DNA from: Riptortus pedestris
Taxonomy: Eukaryota > Arthropoda > Insecta > Hemiptera > Alydidae
Assembly (NCBI GenBank): GCA_019009955.1
Contig: CM032230.1
Location: 6,121,001 to 6,185,000 of the forward strand
Reading direction: 5' to 3'
Length of the DNA stretch: 64,000 nucleotides
The position numbers and the translations under genes are program-made. Shown in pieces: positions 9,945-21,719 of the stretch. Each line of letters begins with the position of its first letter. Position 1 is the stretch's first letter. The notes beneath the pieces were generated by a model. It saw nothing but the letters and a program-made list of their open reading frames with translations, was not told the origin of the DNA and searched no databases.

Positions 9945-10735
9945 TTTTCAGCCTTCAGTAAACCCCCATTTCGAATAGTAATACGCTGTTATATCATGAA
10001 CTACTTTATTCTAAGCTTAAATACCATATCGACAGTTTTGATCAGCAACCACGTTTGTCAAAAAAATAATAAATCCTTATTTTTGCATATTTAAATTAAT
10101 TATACTGTTCTTGATGTTCTATTTGAAGGGAATATTTAAAGTTATTTTAGTATTTTGAAGTAATTTGAAGTAATATATCAATATTTTCATTTACTGAATG
10201 ATTTATAAGTTCTTTATGTTTCCTGTAAAAGTAGTTTTTTTGACATACGTGTTGCTGATCAAATTTGTCGAAATATTGTTTTCAAGAGACCTTTATTATG
10301 AGAGATACATGTTAATTCGTTGTGTGATGACGCCAACAATTAAGATTTTACATTCTTGTTTCGTAAATATTTATTTGATCTATATCATACTTAAACACTA
10401 AAGATCATATTTGCCATTGGCAGAAGTCGAACATGGAATACTGGCTGTATAGAGTGGGAATTCTGAAATTCAAAATATTTCCGTTTTATGTGTGGGGGAT
10501 TGCAAAAAGTTTTAGAACAAATATTGGTGCACAATTGTTATTCCACGAACTATTTCCTAACTCAGATATTAAAAGCGAGTTAATCGATTTTTCTTGTGCC
10601 TTCAGTATCTACCCCCTCGTCTACTCATCGTTTTTTTTTTTACATAAAAATAGGAATATGTTGTGAGATGAGGTTAATAGTATACTATACCCGCAATTGG
10701 GAAATCTGCTTAGTTTACGCAGCTCCTGATAGAGG
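9945..10735 (-). mobile_element. Gct-family element lacking the right end
   Basis: It begins in the 'ccttcagtaaacccccat' block and passes 'ttatatcatgaactactttatt' and 'cttaaataccat'. It ends with 'GGGAAATCTGCTTAGTTTACGCAGCTCCTG' at about 10735. The middle is diverged. Frames 10198-10401 and 10433-10666 fall inside and are not genes. Confidence 0.55.
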
Positions 10736-10859
10736 TAATCTTTACTTTTTTCTTCTGTTCTAGATTTCATACCTTTAATTGTATTTTGTCATATAGTTTA
10801 TCTCTAGTTTTAGAATGTCGAACACGCGTAACAATTTTTGAAAATAGGCTTCGAGTCCT

Positions 10860-11285
10860 AACTCGATATTTAAATGTTTTATGTGAATAAAGATCAAGTT
10901 CGTTAATGGCTGAAATCGGACCAGTGGGAGGTGGATCAGAGGAGAGGATTTTCGAAAATTCTAAATATCTCCGTTGCTATAAGTCGGATCGAAAAACTGT
11001 ATAGACTCAATCTTATTGCAAATTAAATTCACTATAAATATTGTTATATACATTTATTCTCTATCTTGAATATTATCCGAGATATTTGCATTTTTATTAA
11101 GTGTGTGCGGATAACGGACGAGACTAGATCGGCTAACTTCGGTTCTAGTCGTGAGTTTCCGCCAAAAGCTAGTTCGGCCGCTCCCGTAACTGTTCGGCTC
11201 TCGTGAAATTTCTCTAAAGTAAAACTTCGTGTGGGAAATCTGCTTAGTTTACGCAACCCCTTACGTGACGGACGTTTTTGAGATA
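10860..11285 (-). mobile_element. Gct-family element, short variant
   Basis: It runs from 'ctcgatatttaaatgttttatg' to 'GGGAAATCTGCTTAGTTTACGCAACCCC' and 'GTGACGGACG'. The left-end half carries a variant body ('ttccgccaaaagctagttcgg', 'cgtaactgttcgg') shared with 20590-21147, 55413-56000 and 62643-63200. The right terminus is missing. Confidence 0.7.
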
Positions 11286-11374
11286 TCACTCATGAAGCCA
11301 TCAAATGTCAGAAGAAGCTATAAAAAACATGACAGTTTAGAAATATACCAAAACAATTTGACATATACGTAGCT

Positions 11375-11810
11375 ATTTGATTTAAAGGAGGCCCATAATG
11401 AATGGACACTGTTTGGAAGGGCGCTTTCCAAATAATCAAGTCATCTTCATTCCGGCACGTCACTCTTTATTAATAAATAAATTACTAGCAACTAATGAAG
11501 GTTTCTATTGATGGCTGCCGCCGCATCAGCTATGGCTCATATATTATATACTAATGACAGCTGCGGTTAATCAGAATCAAACAAAAAAAAAATTAACTAT
11601 GTCCTTCGGGATTAACTTTCTAATAATCATAACATACATATAGCCGATGATACAGTTTTATCTCGAGACCTCATCTTTCATTGATGTTAAGAAATGTCAT
11701 CATTAACGTATCTTGCTGGTTCGCAATAATCACTTCTTTTATTGTCATCAACTTCATTAAATAATGACATGATGAAGGGCCTGATATAAAACAGGTTATT
11801 ACCATCCATC
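11375..11810. promoter_or_regulatory. Candidate cis-regulatory island
   Basis: Non-repetitive sequence of mixed composition with repeated homeodomain-type cores (ATAATGAATGG, ACTAATGAAGG, GGTTAATCAG), a CAGCTG E-box and short palindromic pieces. It has no coding potential. The role is inferred from composition only. Confidence 0.25.
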
Positions 11811-12273
11811 AGCTGAAAAATAAGTACGTTTATAGATTTCTAAACTAAAAAAAAAAATGCCCGGTTAAAAAAAAAAAAAAATAGGGATTTTAAGATCTCA
11901 ACTAAGCCACTTTTATTATTTTCAACTGGCAGACGTTTAGTCTTATGGGTATTTACAATGCTAAAAATATAGAGGCCAAAATGGAATTTTTGTCTCTGAT
12001 ACATTAAGGCAATCCATAATTCTCCTAGTAGCTAAGAGTACTACCCAGCATTTAAAAATATTCCTCAGAATAACCATAAATCTCAGTGGAGAATAAAATA
12101 AAAAAAAACTCATGTAATAATCAGCCTTACACCAAGTGGTTATTTCAAACAAAATCTAGTTTGTAACAAAACCATAATAAGTACTATGTCAAATATGTTG
12201 GTAATAAAATCCTAGACTATTTTGATGAATTATAAATAAATAAACTGAGAACTACAACTTTAATAAGTATCTC

Positions 12274-12337
<64 letters not shown>

Positions 12338-13200
12338 CCCTTAACCATCATTACCTTTATTTCATTTTCTTTAACAACACGGCATAATAGGTATTTAGCT
12401 GGCCCGTTTTAAAATTAACCACATTCTTCAGGTCTTTGGTTGTGTACATGGCTTCCCGAATTTTCAGCTTACCAGACTTTGGTTACTTGAGTAAATCTTT
12501 TTAATTGTCAAATCCAAAATTTTGTTCTGCCACATTAGAGTGTTTTGGATTAATACCACCCTACACATCATGAAAAAAAAATCAGTATGTTTATAGATTT
12601 CGAACAAAAAAAAAAATAAATAAAAATCCTCATTAATGCGATTAAAAATAAAACAGACTTTACAACAAAATAATGTCATCTCTATATAAAGAAGGTGTTG
12701 GTTTTCAAATTCCGAGGGGTAGCTTATAATTTTCTGTGTTTAGGTTTGACAAACTCGTTATCTTATCTCACTTTCATTCTATATTTCTCCCCTAAGTGTC
12801 TGCAAATAAAAATGGAAACGAGATTTTGAGTGATTCAGTTACTTTAAGTAATAATCAAATATTGTTTTAACCAAAATACAATTACATACTAACATCAGCA
12901 TTACAAATTGTCCTAGCTTAAAAATAATAAAATCGAAGTGGGTCATATAAAGCTAATATATTATAACATAATTAATTAAAAAGATAGTTCAAATCAAATA
13001 AAACAGAAATAAATATGCTCATATTTAGGACATGAAAGATATCTAAATAGTATAAATAACTTTCTATAATTTATCGATTATCAGGAGGCCACCCATTTAA
13101 AATCGATTGTTAATTTATAATTAAAAGAAAATCACTTTATTATTTAAAATAACACTTCTAGAATTTTTTGAAGGACAAAATATAATTATAAATTAGAGTT
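11811..13200. other. AT-rich stretch with (AT)n at 12279-12334
   Basis: It contains A-runs near 11848-11880 and 12575-12625, and a perfect (AT)n tract of more than 50 bases. No gene is recognised. Short minus-strand frames (11961, 12464) have no motif. Confidence 0.4.
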
Positions 13201-13204
13201 AGAC

Positions 13205-13300
13205 CAAAACTGGACGATGTCGCAGAGTAGCTGGATAAAAAGCGGTAGTCCCCGGCCGTCGTCTGCCACATCAACTCTGCAAGGTAGCTGTTTATAATAA
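13205..13300. promoter_or_regulatory. Small GC-rich unique island
   Basis: A short GC-rich block (around 'gcggtagtccccggccgtcg') stands out from flanking sequence. It has no frame and no repeat relation seen. It could be a regulatory core. Confidence 0.15.
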
Positions 13301-13583
13301 GCGACCAACAAGTGGTGTTAATAAACCATAAATGATTTTCTGATTAAAGAAACAGAATGACTAAGATAACCTAATCAAGTATGAACAGCAATAACTGCGA
13401 ATAGCGATACATGGGTTTGAACAAGTATATATTTTATCCGTAAATAATGATAATAATTTCCTTTTAATTGTGATATAATAATCGTCTTTAAATGGTTGGC
13501 TTCCCGATAATAAGATAATTACCTAATTTAGCATTGAACCTACCTCGGTTGCATAATAGAATTATGATATATCATACAAATTA

Positions 13584-13586
<3 letters not shown>

Positions 13587-13648
<62 letters not shown>
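13587..13648. repeat. (AT)n microsatellite
   Basis: An uninterrupted (AT)n tract of about 60 bases. The poly-(Ile-Tyr) frame read across it is an artefact. Confidence 0.95.
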
Positions 13649-13653
<5 letters not shown>

Positions 13654-13739
13654 ACCGAAAAAAACCTTCTAAGTAAGTTAAGGAAGCAGAATTACATTTT
13701 CCAACATGATAGATATAATTTTTAATAAGATGAACGAAT

Positions 13740-14150
13740 CGTAATTCCCCTGATTTATAGGAAGAGATACGGTGGCTCTCTCGAGGAAATTTTCCCGGGC
13801 GACAATAGATAAAAATAATGGAAAATTGTGCATTATGCCGTCAGAGATAAGACAAAGGCCCCCATATGCCTGAGATATGGGCCCCATATCGGAGAGGGAA
13901 TTCCCATGAAAATAGAGCGGCACAATCCAATAAAGCAGGAGGGAGATAGAGCATCTCGAGGAATAAGCAAATTATATCGGCCGTGGGGCGGAAGCTGTGA
14001 CGGCAAGATAAATTCGACATGGAGCACTCACACAGACACACGCGTGTGCGTAGAACGGCGTTAGTAGCTGAGAGCAGGCCTATCTGATGGCTGCGACTAT
14101 CAAAACAATATTCCACGATTTATTGGCCTCTCTAAGTCTCGATAGTCTGC
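13740..14150. promoter_or_regulatory. Candidate cis-regulatory island, strongest in the upstream region
   Basis: About 400 bases of high-complexity, GC-richer sequence bounded by AT-rich DNA. Three overlapping frames on both strands stay open but none looks like a protein: no domain, no shared codon bias and no splice pairing. Palindromic blocks recur, including 'CCCCATATGCCTGAGATATG' near 13860 and 'atatgggccccatat' near 13875. Conserved non-coding DNA near a homeobox gene is the most economical reading. Confidence 0.3.
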
Positions 14151-14277
14151 CAGCAATCGATAACTTCCTTATTGTAAAACTCGACAAATCGACTCCTTCC
14201 TCTTATTAATTACAAACACAAGCAAACTTTATTTAAGAGATCAGGGCTTATTTATAATATATATCCGATGCTACAGA

Positions 14278-14453
14278 CGACGCGTTGACCTTAATGACCA
14301 TGTTTGATTCCTGCCTGGGTACAGGAATTTATTTAGTGACCGAATTCATTAAATAAAAGCCTTAGCCCCATCCTGGCTAGAAAAAGGTGGTCACCTGTAG
14401 ATAACCCGTCCTACTTACCCTTAGTTGCAAAACTGGACGTTAATAAATAATTC
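14278..14453 (+). mobile_element. SINE copy, head degraded
   Basis: It starts 'gacgcgttgaccttaatgacc' and has a B-box-like 'gtttgattcctgcctggg', 'ttaaataaaagccttag', 'catcctggctagaaaaagg', 'cctgtagataacccgtcc' and 'ctggacgttaataaata' in family order. Confidence 0.75.
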
Positions 14454-14788
14454 AAATTTGCAGATGACACGATATTGAATCGTCTGAATGTGTAGCCATA
14501 CAGGGTCAAATACATCGAATATTTCCTCCTTTATAAAATGTTATTTACTTTTCCCCACAACCAAGATTGGTGTGATTTCATTGAATTAAAAATAATTTAT
14601 ATACATTTTAGTAATTGATGAATACAAATCTTGCCAATGCTAATTAATGTTATACATATTTATCATAATAATTAGAGAAAAAGGAACCCCTTTATTTGCA
14701 GAGAAAATGCTCATGTTGGAGACAAAAATAAATTAGAAGTTTGAAAGGAGGAAACATTTTTTGTTTTTGATCGAGTATGGCTACCCTT

Positions 14789-14796
<8 letters not shown>

Positions 14797-14877
<81 letters not shown>
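14797..14877. repeat. (CT)n(AT)n compound microsatellite
   Basis: About 36 bases of (CT)n directly joined to about 44 bases of (AT)n. Confidence 0.95.
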
Positions 14878-14879
<2 letters not shown>

Positions 14880-14882
<3 letters not shown>

Positions 14883-16990
14883 AAAATTTTGATATTCCGA
14901 AAAAAAAAAAAAAAATAAGCAACTTTTCAATGTTTCGGAAGCGAATTTATTTTCTGTTCCAACAACAAATTTAACTTCAACATTTCAAAAAAAAAAAAAG
15001 AAAAGAGAAATAGAAATTATTGAAACAGTTTCCAAATAGATTATTTGAATAATTTTAGTGGAAATCAATAGTGTAATTTAAAACTCATGAAATATTGTCG
15101 TTTGAGAAAAACAAGATGAAAACTTAAAAAAAAATCAAATTTATTTATTTATTCAGGAATAATATAAAAAGTAACATAAAATCGGATTCCGGGAGATCAA
15201 TAACAAACAAAACCTCAAATGATTATTATTTGATTTTCAAAACGTAAATATTTTAGAAAAAGAAAGAAATATGAGCAAGAGAATAAGACGAAGAAAATAA
15301 AAGAGAATATACATATTATAAAAAGTATAAAAAGGTGATGAACAAGAATACAGAGAACTTTTGAATTATATATAGGCATTTTAATTTATTAGGAACTCTG
15401 AAGTAATTATTGGTCAATTATTCTTCTTTTCGATTTAGAGTACATTTCATTAGGGATGATGGATACATTCATTTCGATCAAGCTATCCTCTGTCTATCAC
15501 AGCTAGTGGAAAGACATATGAAACGATGTAGCCGTTAGTATAGTTACATCTTTGTATTATTTTTCCTCTTGATGAGGCGTCATGAGGACGCGAAATAGTT
15601 GAAAAATAAAAATGATGATTTTAGCAATCATTTGAGAATTTATTTATTTATTTTTTTAACCTTCCACCATCAGATTGCTAATTTGAGTGAGTTTAAATAC
15701 GACTAGAGTTCACAGTAATACCTAAATATGAAATTTCAATGTTCTAAGACTGTCCGTTTTTGTAACCTAAGAGAAAATCTAGTCCAAATGGGTCCAGGGA
15801 GGGCCAACTAGGATAATTTCGTTGAAAGTTTAAACGAATACAATACTTAAGTAATAAATGTAGAAATATCGTTAGGAATACATAACAAGAAAGTAATAGA
15901 AAATCAAGTTTTCAAAGTCGAAGGGTTTGAGTACAGTAATTCACGTTATTAACTCAAAAAATATATTACTATTGTTTTATTAGTATTATCTGGCTATTAG
16001 TATTGTTTGTTGTACAAAAATCACCAGACAAATAATCAAACATGGAAATTTCCATTTTTAATGTCCTTACGTCATTATTTATTAAAATAACGCTACCACG
16101 GAGCCCGAATTCACTCCTTTTCAGTTTGATAACCTTGCATTCCAATACATCTTATTTCCATGACTCCTTTTGGAAAAGTAATCACCTTGCCTTTAAGAAG
16201 CTCCCTTTATTATAATAAAGAGAAACGGAATATTATGTAACTGATTAAGTATGAAAGAGTGTTTGGAAGCAAATGAATTAGGTTCATTACTGAATCATTT
16301 TAAAGATGGAGTGATGTACGTCAAGATTAGTCTAGCCTCCATCATAAAGAGGGAAGGTAACCCTAAGGCTATACAGGTGTACCAACATACATCATCTCCG
16401 CCTCCCAAAAATTCCTCGGGCCGATAATTTTATATAATTTTCGTTTTATGTTAATCTGACTGATTCATTCATTTAATATATGTTAATTATATATTTTGTC
16501 ACCTATTTATCCGAGATAAGCTTTAAATATTGGCCTTCCCCCCAATTCATCTTGGAGCTGTGAAGCTCACTCAATTTTGTCAAGAGTGATTAATTTTTCT
16601 TGGATAACTATATTATTAATGGAATTTCCTGTCGACAAATGATTGATTAATCTTCCTTTATAAATGGCTCTAAGACAAATTTTAACTTTGTTTTTAAAAT
16701 AACTGGAGAAAAAAAACTTATTTAAAAATAAAATGCTCAAGTATAGGTTATTAAAAACTAATTGGCATATTCATTCCCAAAAAGTATATCAGCTAATAGA
16801 TTTTATTATATAACATACATATTTCAGCGGACTTCCCTGACCGATATTCAGTTAATAAATTTGTATTCCATGTGCGTTTTTTAAATTTTTCATCAAAAGT
16901 CTCTGATTCCTACTTAATCTTTGACAAAATGTCTTCCACTGAGTACATTGTCAGTACGGCTTACTATCATGGACAAATTAAAAAAAAAAG
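14880..16990. other. AT-rich stretch; repeat-tail motif at 15569-15595
   Basis: Poly-A tracts occur at 14900 and 14985. At 15569 TTGATGA is followed by G, GCGTC, atgag, GACGC and GAAA, the same layout as the tail motif at 2142, so an old retroelement tail probably ends near 15600. The remainder is unremarkable AT-rich sequence with no gene. Confidence 0.4.
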
Positions 16991-16997
16991 TCTATCA

Positions 16998-17560
16998 TGC
17001 ACGGACTGCGTTAACTAAGCAAATTTCCCAGGGTCCCCATGTATTAGTATTTATCTCAAAAAGTAAAAGTTTAATGAGAATAATATTTGATATTCAAGAT
17101 TCAAATAAAGTCCTTCATAGCATAACAACTTATTGTTAATATGACTTGAATAGGAGTGGGGGTTTACCGAAAGTCGAAAACTAAAAAATGCAAATATCTT
17201 GGTTAATAACGAAGATAGTGAAAAATCACATAGAAAATATTTAAAGAGCATTTAATTTGCAAAAAGAATTGTCGATAAACGTTTTCGATGAATAATAGCG
17301 GAAAAATCTCGAATTTATGAAATTCCGCGCCCTTGTCCAATTTCAGCCATTAACGAGCATGATCTTTATTTTTTCACTAAACGTTTAAAATATACAGTTT
17401 GGTAACTATCAAACTAAAATTATCGCAGTTAGAGCGTTAACTAAATATATAAATATAATATGTTGTGCGTACCTTATTTTCGTCATTTCCTACGTAGGAT
17501 CAATGGACATTTGCGTCATGAGCATTGCCTCAATAGCTGATTTCACTCAAGGGGAAAAAA
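16998..17560 (+). mobile_element. Gct-family element
   Basis: Left end 'GCACGGACTGCGTTAACTAAGCAAATTTCCC', then 'tcaataagat'-type and 'ccgattttagc'-type central blocks in degraded form, and the right-end region 'cattttcgtcatttcctacg' and 'caatagctgatttcactcaagggg'. Confidence 0.6.
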
Positions 17561-17824
17561 TAGATGATTAGAAGTGGGCAGTCAATAAAATCTTAATTGA
17601 TGGCGTCACCACACTAACTATTTGCATCTATCTCATATTATATAGGTCTGTTGAAAACAATATTTGGTATTTATGCTTGGAATACGACGTTTCATGAAAT
17701 ATCCTGTTGTTTTTAAAGTGTGATGACTGAAAGTGTTTTGAACTGACCTCATGTCTTAAAGGAAATATACTAAAAAAGAGACCAATTTTGTTAATAAAGT
17801 TTCTTTACTGTTAAAATGTTATAT

Positions 17825-17950
17825 ATTAACGTTCACATTATACTACTAACTCTATTTGGGACTGACTATCTACAAGTTTCCACCCTTTTCTAGTAATGGT
17901 GGGACTAATGATTTTACCTAGAAAGATCGTTAATTTAATAAATTCCTTCT
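17825..17950 (-). mobile_element. SINE 3' half
   Basis: 'attaacgttcacatta', 'gactgactatctacaagttt', 'cacccttttctagtaatggtgg' and the following block match the SINE body in reverse. The tRNA-like head is missing. Confidence 0.6.
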
Positions 17951-18124
17951 AAAGTGGGAATCTAATATAAATATATTTTTATAAAAGCTATTACATATAT
18001 TATAATTGCTTAGTAATTCTTATTATTTTTTTCCTTTTCCTTCCAGACATAATTGTTCTCCCTCTTTTACTATTTCAATTTCAAACCTACTTGGAATGTC
18101 ACTGTGTGCCCAATTTAGCGATGA

Positions 18125-18475
18125 CGAGCGATGTCATTACATTTATAGGAAATTAAATTTTCAATAAGATTAGTTCTATACATTTTTTTTCAATTCGACT
18201 TATAATGACCGAGATATTTGAAATTTCCTTCTTCTAAAGCCCTCCTTCTCCCACTGGTCCGATTTCAGCAGTTAACGAACTTAATCTTTAGTTTTACATA
18301 AAAGGTTTAAAAGGTAACGAACAAACAAAAATCGCGACTTCTAGCGTAATTCGCGACGGGCCTCATTTTCGTCATCTCCTAATTAGATTTGACGGATATT
18401 TGAAGACATCGAAAACTGCGAAATTAATACAACCTCAACAGTTGTTTCCCGGAAGGAAAATCTGCCAAAAGACAT
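18125..18475 (+). mobile_element. Gct-family right half
   Basis: Blocks 'ttttcaataagattagttc', 'gacttataatgaccgagat', 'ccgatttcagcagttaacg' and 'cctcattttcgtcatctcc' lead to a degraded right end 'GGAAGGAAAATCTGCCAA'. The microsatellite site is deleted. Confidence 0.65.
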
Positions 18476-18957
18476 TCTGGAGAGACAGAAGGTGTCCTAG
18501 TTCGTTCATGACATGAGTCAATCTCCAAACTCAGTTTGGAGTGCACTTCTGACTTTGCTACAAGTGGTTTCTATCTTGATGCCCCGAGAACACGATCTGG
18601 GGTATGTGTCCTTCTATATTACATGCAGCCTCTATGCTTCAAGAATACCTGGTATGCGTTAGTAAAAGTATATTAAGCAGGACCTTCGAAGCTAAGCAGT
18701 TTCTGACATGCCGGAAAGACACACTACTGACCTATCATTCAAAATATTCTCTACTTCTACGTAAAAACGTCCGTCATGATGAGGATGCTTAAATTTAGCA
18801 GATTTCCCACTTACTGGTATTACACATTTTCTATTTGTATTTTCAAAAAACCGAGTCGAAGATGGGGGGGGGAAGTCATATAACAGAAATTGTAGAACAT
18901 AAATAGCATAACAAGATTGTTTTTGTTACATTTTACGATCCGACTTATAATAACGGA

Positions 18958-19110
18958 CCGATTTGTAGATGTTGTAATGAAGCTCTGACAGTTAAACATA
19001 TACTGACTGACTGCAGGCAACCCAATTACTTACAGATACCACATAATTTACACCAACTACTGACAAAGGGCAGTCCATACATAGATACTACCATATTCTC
19101 AAACTTTTAA
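18958..19110 (+). pseudogene. LINE ORF2 zinc-knuckle C-terminus
   Basis: The frame starts at the insertion boundary with PICRCCNEALTVKHILTDCR, a C-x2-C-x7-H-x4-C knuckle like those at the ends of jockey-type ORF2 proteins. It runs to a stop at 19108-19110. Nothing upstream of the knuckle survives. Confidence 0.75.
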
Positions 19111-19835
19111 AGACTATACACATCTATTCAAAAATCTGATATATTTTTAATTTAAGATTTACATTCTTATTTTTATAACATCTTTGGATGCAAAAATAAA
19201 CCCTTTATCCAAAACTCAATTTTTTGGTTTTCAAGTATTTGTTCATTCGAGTGTGTATTAGGGAGGTACATAGCTTTATGTAAATAGTCACCTATAACAA
19301 CTTATATTTTATCTAAACCTTAATAATTTTCATTTATAACCTTGTTCATTTATTTTGTTCTTTGTTGTGTTCCATTTTTATTTTCAGTCTTGTTTTTTGA
19401 GTTCTATTTTGTTTTTTGAGTTTCATTTCCGTTTTTGAGTTCCAGTTTCATTTTTGTGCTTCATTCAGTTTTTATTTATTTATTTTTTTTTTTTTAATTT
19501 CGCCTTTTGTGATCCATTTTCTTTTTTTTCCTTTCTAGTTCTGTTTTGTGTTGGGTTTCTTTCCCATCTCGGTTTTTCGTGTTCTTTCACTGTTTTGTGA
19601 TCCTTTTATATTTTGTGTTCCTTTTGTGTTTTATGTTCCTTTTCTGGGTTGTGTTCCATTTACGTTTTGTGTTCCTCATCCGTTTCTTTTTTACCTTTTC
19701 TGTTTTGTGTTCCATTTTCAGTTTTTGTTCCACTTTTTTTTGGATTGTTTTGTTTTCATTTGAGTTTTGTTTTTTAAGTTACGAAGCTTTTGTTTAGAGA
19801 AACATCACCAAATCTGCGAAGCTCCAATAAATAAA
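18958..19835 (+). mobile_element. 5'-truncated jockey-like LINE with 12-bp target duplication
   Basis: TATAATAACGGA is found at 18946-18957 and 19836-19847, bounding 878 bp. The insert holds the last 50 codons of ORF2 and a long 3' UTR. The UTR is T-rich with imperfect 'ttttgtgttcc' tandem units from about 19370 to 19790, then the family end 'CATCACCAAATCTGCGAAGC' and an AATAAATAA tail. Related 3' ends lie at 2738-2788 (-) and 40985-41670 (-). Confidence 0.85.
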
Positions 19836-20214
19836 TATAATAACGGAAATGTATTGTATTTTTGAATTCCCCTCCTTTCTGAGCCCCCAAAATTCCACCC
19901 CCAATTTTAGCCAATAGCAAATATGATCTTTAGTGTTGAATGAAACGGATAAATGTGGTATAGATGAAATAAATGTTTTCGAGTAAAGAGCGAAAACTCT
20001 TAATCAAGAGATTAAAAGTGGAGGTGTTTGACCTTTTTGATCCTTCCGTTGACGATGGACTTCCACCAGCCAGCACAAATCCAGAGTTTTTAATCGTTAA
20101 AATTGACCATAAGTTAACGAAAAGTTGATAAATATGTTTTTTTTAATGTACACATCCTAAAATAAAGGAGTCCATTTTGATGAACAGGTTTATAAATAAT
20201 AGCGGGTAAATATA

Positions 20215-20375
20215 GAGTTAGGAAGGCGGTGGTTTGCATGCTATCGGGAAGGCAAGATGGCGATGGCATAGAATTAAATGCAATATTCGCCGTGACAATG
20301 TCTAATTAGCGGAATATTATATTATAATTAGCAGCCACGAATTTCCGCTCAACACACCATTATATATGCTAGTTT
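20215..20375. promoter_or_regulatory. Candidate cis-regulatory island
   Basis: A non-repetitive block with TAATTAGC-type cores ('gtctaattagcgg', 'ataattagcagcc'), consistent with homeodomain binding, in GC-richer sequence. No coding potential. Confidence 0.25.
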
Positions 20376-20467
20376 ACTAACTACAATTCCAGTCACTCAG
20401 TCAAATTCAGAAAGAGCGAATTATTTTAATTGTTAACATGTGTTGATTATCTGTTGTAACTATTCGG

Positions 20468-20588
20468 CACTCAGGTTGGCCATGTGAATTAAAGCGTTGG
20501 AGCTAATCACACATGATAAACATAGAGTGGTGAGTTCGATTCCCGCCGGGGCAAAGGGAATTTATTTAGTGACGAACTCACTTGGTAA
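20468..20588 (+). mobile_element. SINE 5' half, interrupted (rest at 21148-21210)
   Basis: Head 'cactcaggttggccatg' and B-box 'GAGTTCGATTCCCGCC' are intact up to 'gacgaactcacttgg'. The body resumes at 21148 with 'ggcccaccctggctagacaagg'. A Gct-family copy occupies the gap. Confidence 0.8.
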
Positions 20589-20589
20589 A

Positions 20590-21147
20590 AGAAAAAGTCC
20601 GTCACGCAGTTGCTTCGTAAACTAAGCAGATTTCCCACGTGAATTTTAACATTAGAGAAATTGCACGAACAGTTACGGAAACGCCCGAACTAGCTTTTGC
20701 CGGAAACTCTCGTCTAGAACCGAAATAAGCCTATCTCATCTCGGCCGTTATCCGCACACACTTAATAAAAATGCAAATATCTCGGATAATATTCAAGATA
20801 GAGAATAAATGAATATACAAATATTTATAGTAAATTTAATTTACAATAAGATTAATTCTATACTGTGTTTCGATCCGACGTACAGAAACGGAAATATTTC
20901 GAATTTTTGAAAATCCTCCCCTCTACTCTCCCCTGGTCCAATTTCAGCCATTAACAAACTTGATCTTTATTTTTACATAAAACGTTCAAATATCGAGTTT
21001 TCAATCAAGCAAAAATTGTGACAGCTAGAGCGTTAACAGACTATAATTGCGTTGAATATATATAATTATGAAGGGACCTCATATTCGTAATCTCATGGGT
21101 AGGATCGATGGACATTTGAAGAAAATTTTTGAAAATCGCGTCATGAA
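20590..21147 (+). mobile_element. Gct-family element inserted in a SINE
   Basis: Left terminus 'AAGTCCGTCACGCAGTTGC' and 'GTAAACTAAGCAGATTTCCC', the short-variant body ('tagcttttgccgg'), the 'aatctcatgggtaggatcgatgg' block, and an end at 'gaaaatcgcgtcatga'. The terminal palindrome is missing. Because the host SINE is known, the outer boundaries are well fixed. Confidence 0.8.
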
Positions 21148-21210
21148 AGGCCCACCCTGGCTAGACAAGGGTGGTAAACTGTTCCAATTAGGCATAGTAG
21201 CATAAAAAAT

Positions 21211-21719
21211 AACATAAAATAAAGTTTAATATTTATGTCTAAAATTAGACAAAGGGAGATTTAATTCCTCATCGTTATATGGCGCAAGTAATGAAGTCAA
21301 TGAGAAATGCCAGTAGAAAGAAAACATTCAAACATCTTCTGTCTTGTCATAATCCTTCGTCTTAAATTCTTGATCAATAGTTTTAAAACGTGGAGCGGAC
21401 AGTCAGAAAATATGATTATACTACTGAATATATGCGCATACGTTCCTCCCTTCCAATAATTTTTAAGTAAAATATACAGCGGATTAAGGGATTGAGTAAT
21501 AACGGATATTTGTTGCTCAAAACTTTCAATTGTATAGGATACGTCCTTAAGAAATATTTATTGCCGAATTATTCCTGATACAGACATCAAAAAAGCACGT
21601 AGTGTCCTTTTTTAATCTGCTGTCAAGAGGGCACAAAAAAAATTCATATAATCTCTTAGGGTGTGTGTTGGGGAAAGTAAAAAAAAAAATGAGATAAAAT
21701 AAAAAAAAAGAGTTAAAAA
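21211..21719. other. AT-rich stretch, nothing recognised
   Basis: No gene, RNA or repeat family could be supported. Confidence 0.35.

Larger units (their letters stand above)
18785..20130 (+). mobile_element. Gct-family element split by a LINE
   Basis: The left part, 18785-18957, begins 'AGCAGATTTCCCACTTACTGG' and stops at 'cgacttataataacgga'. The sequence resumes at 19836 with the duplicated 'tataataacgga' and continues 'aatgtattgtatttttgaatt', 'ttttagccaatagcaaa'. The LINE at 18958-19835 sits exactly between them. Confidence 0.75.

Noticed and set aside
13534..13725. Frame with long Ile-Tyr repeats
   Set aside because: It is the translation of an (AT)n microsatellite. The same holds for 25268-25471 and 62115-62481.
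19546..19797. Hydrophobic Phe-rich frames that look like membrane segments
   Set aside because: They follow the T-rich tandem units of a LINE 3' UTR. The same happens on the minus strand at 41060-41341.
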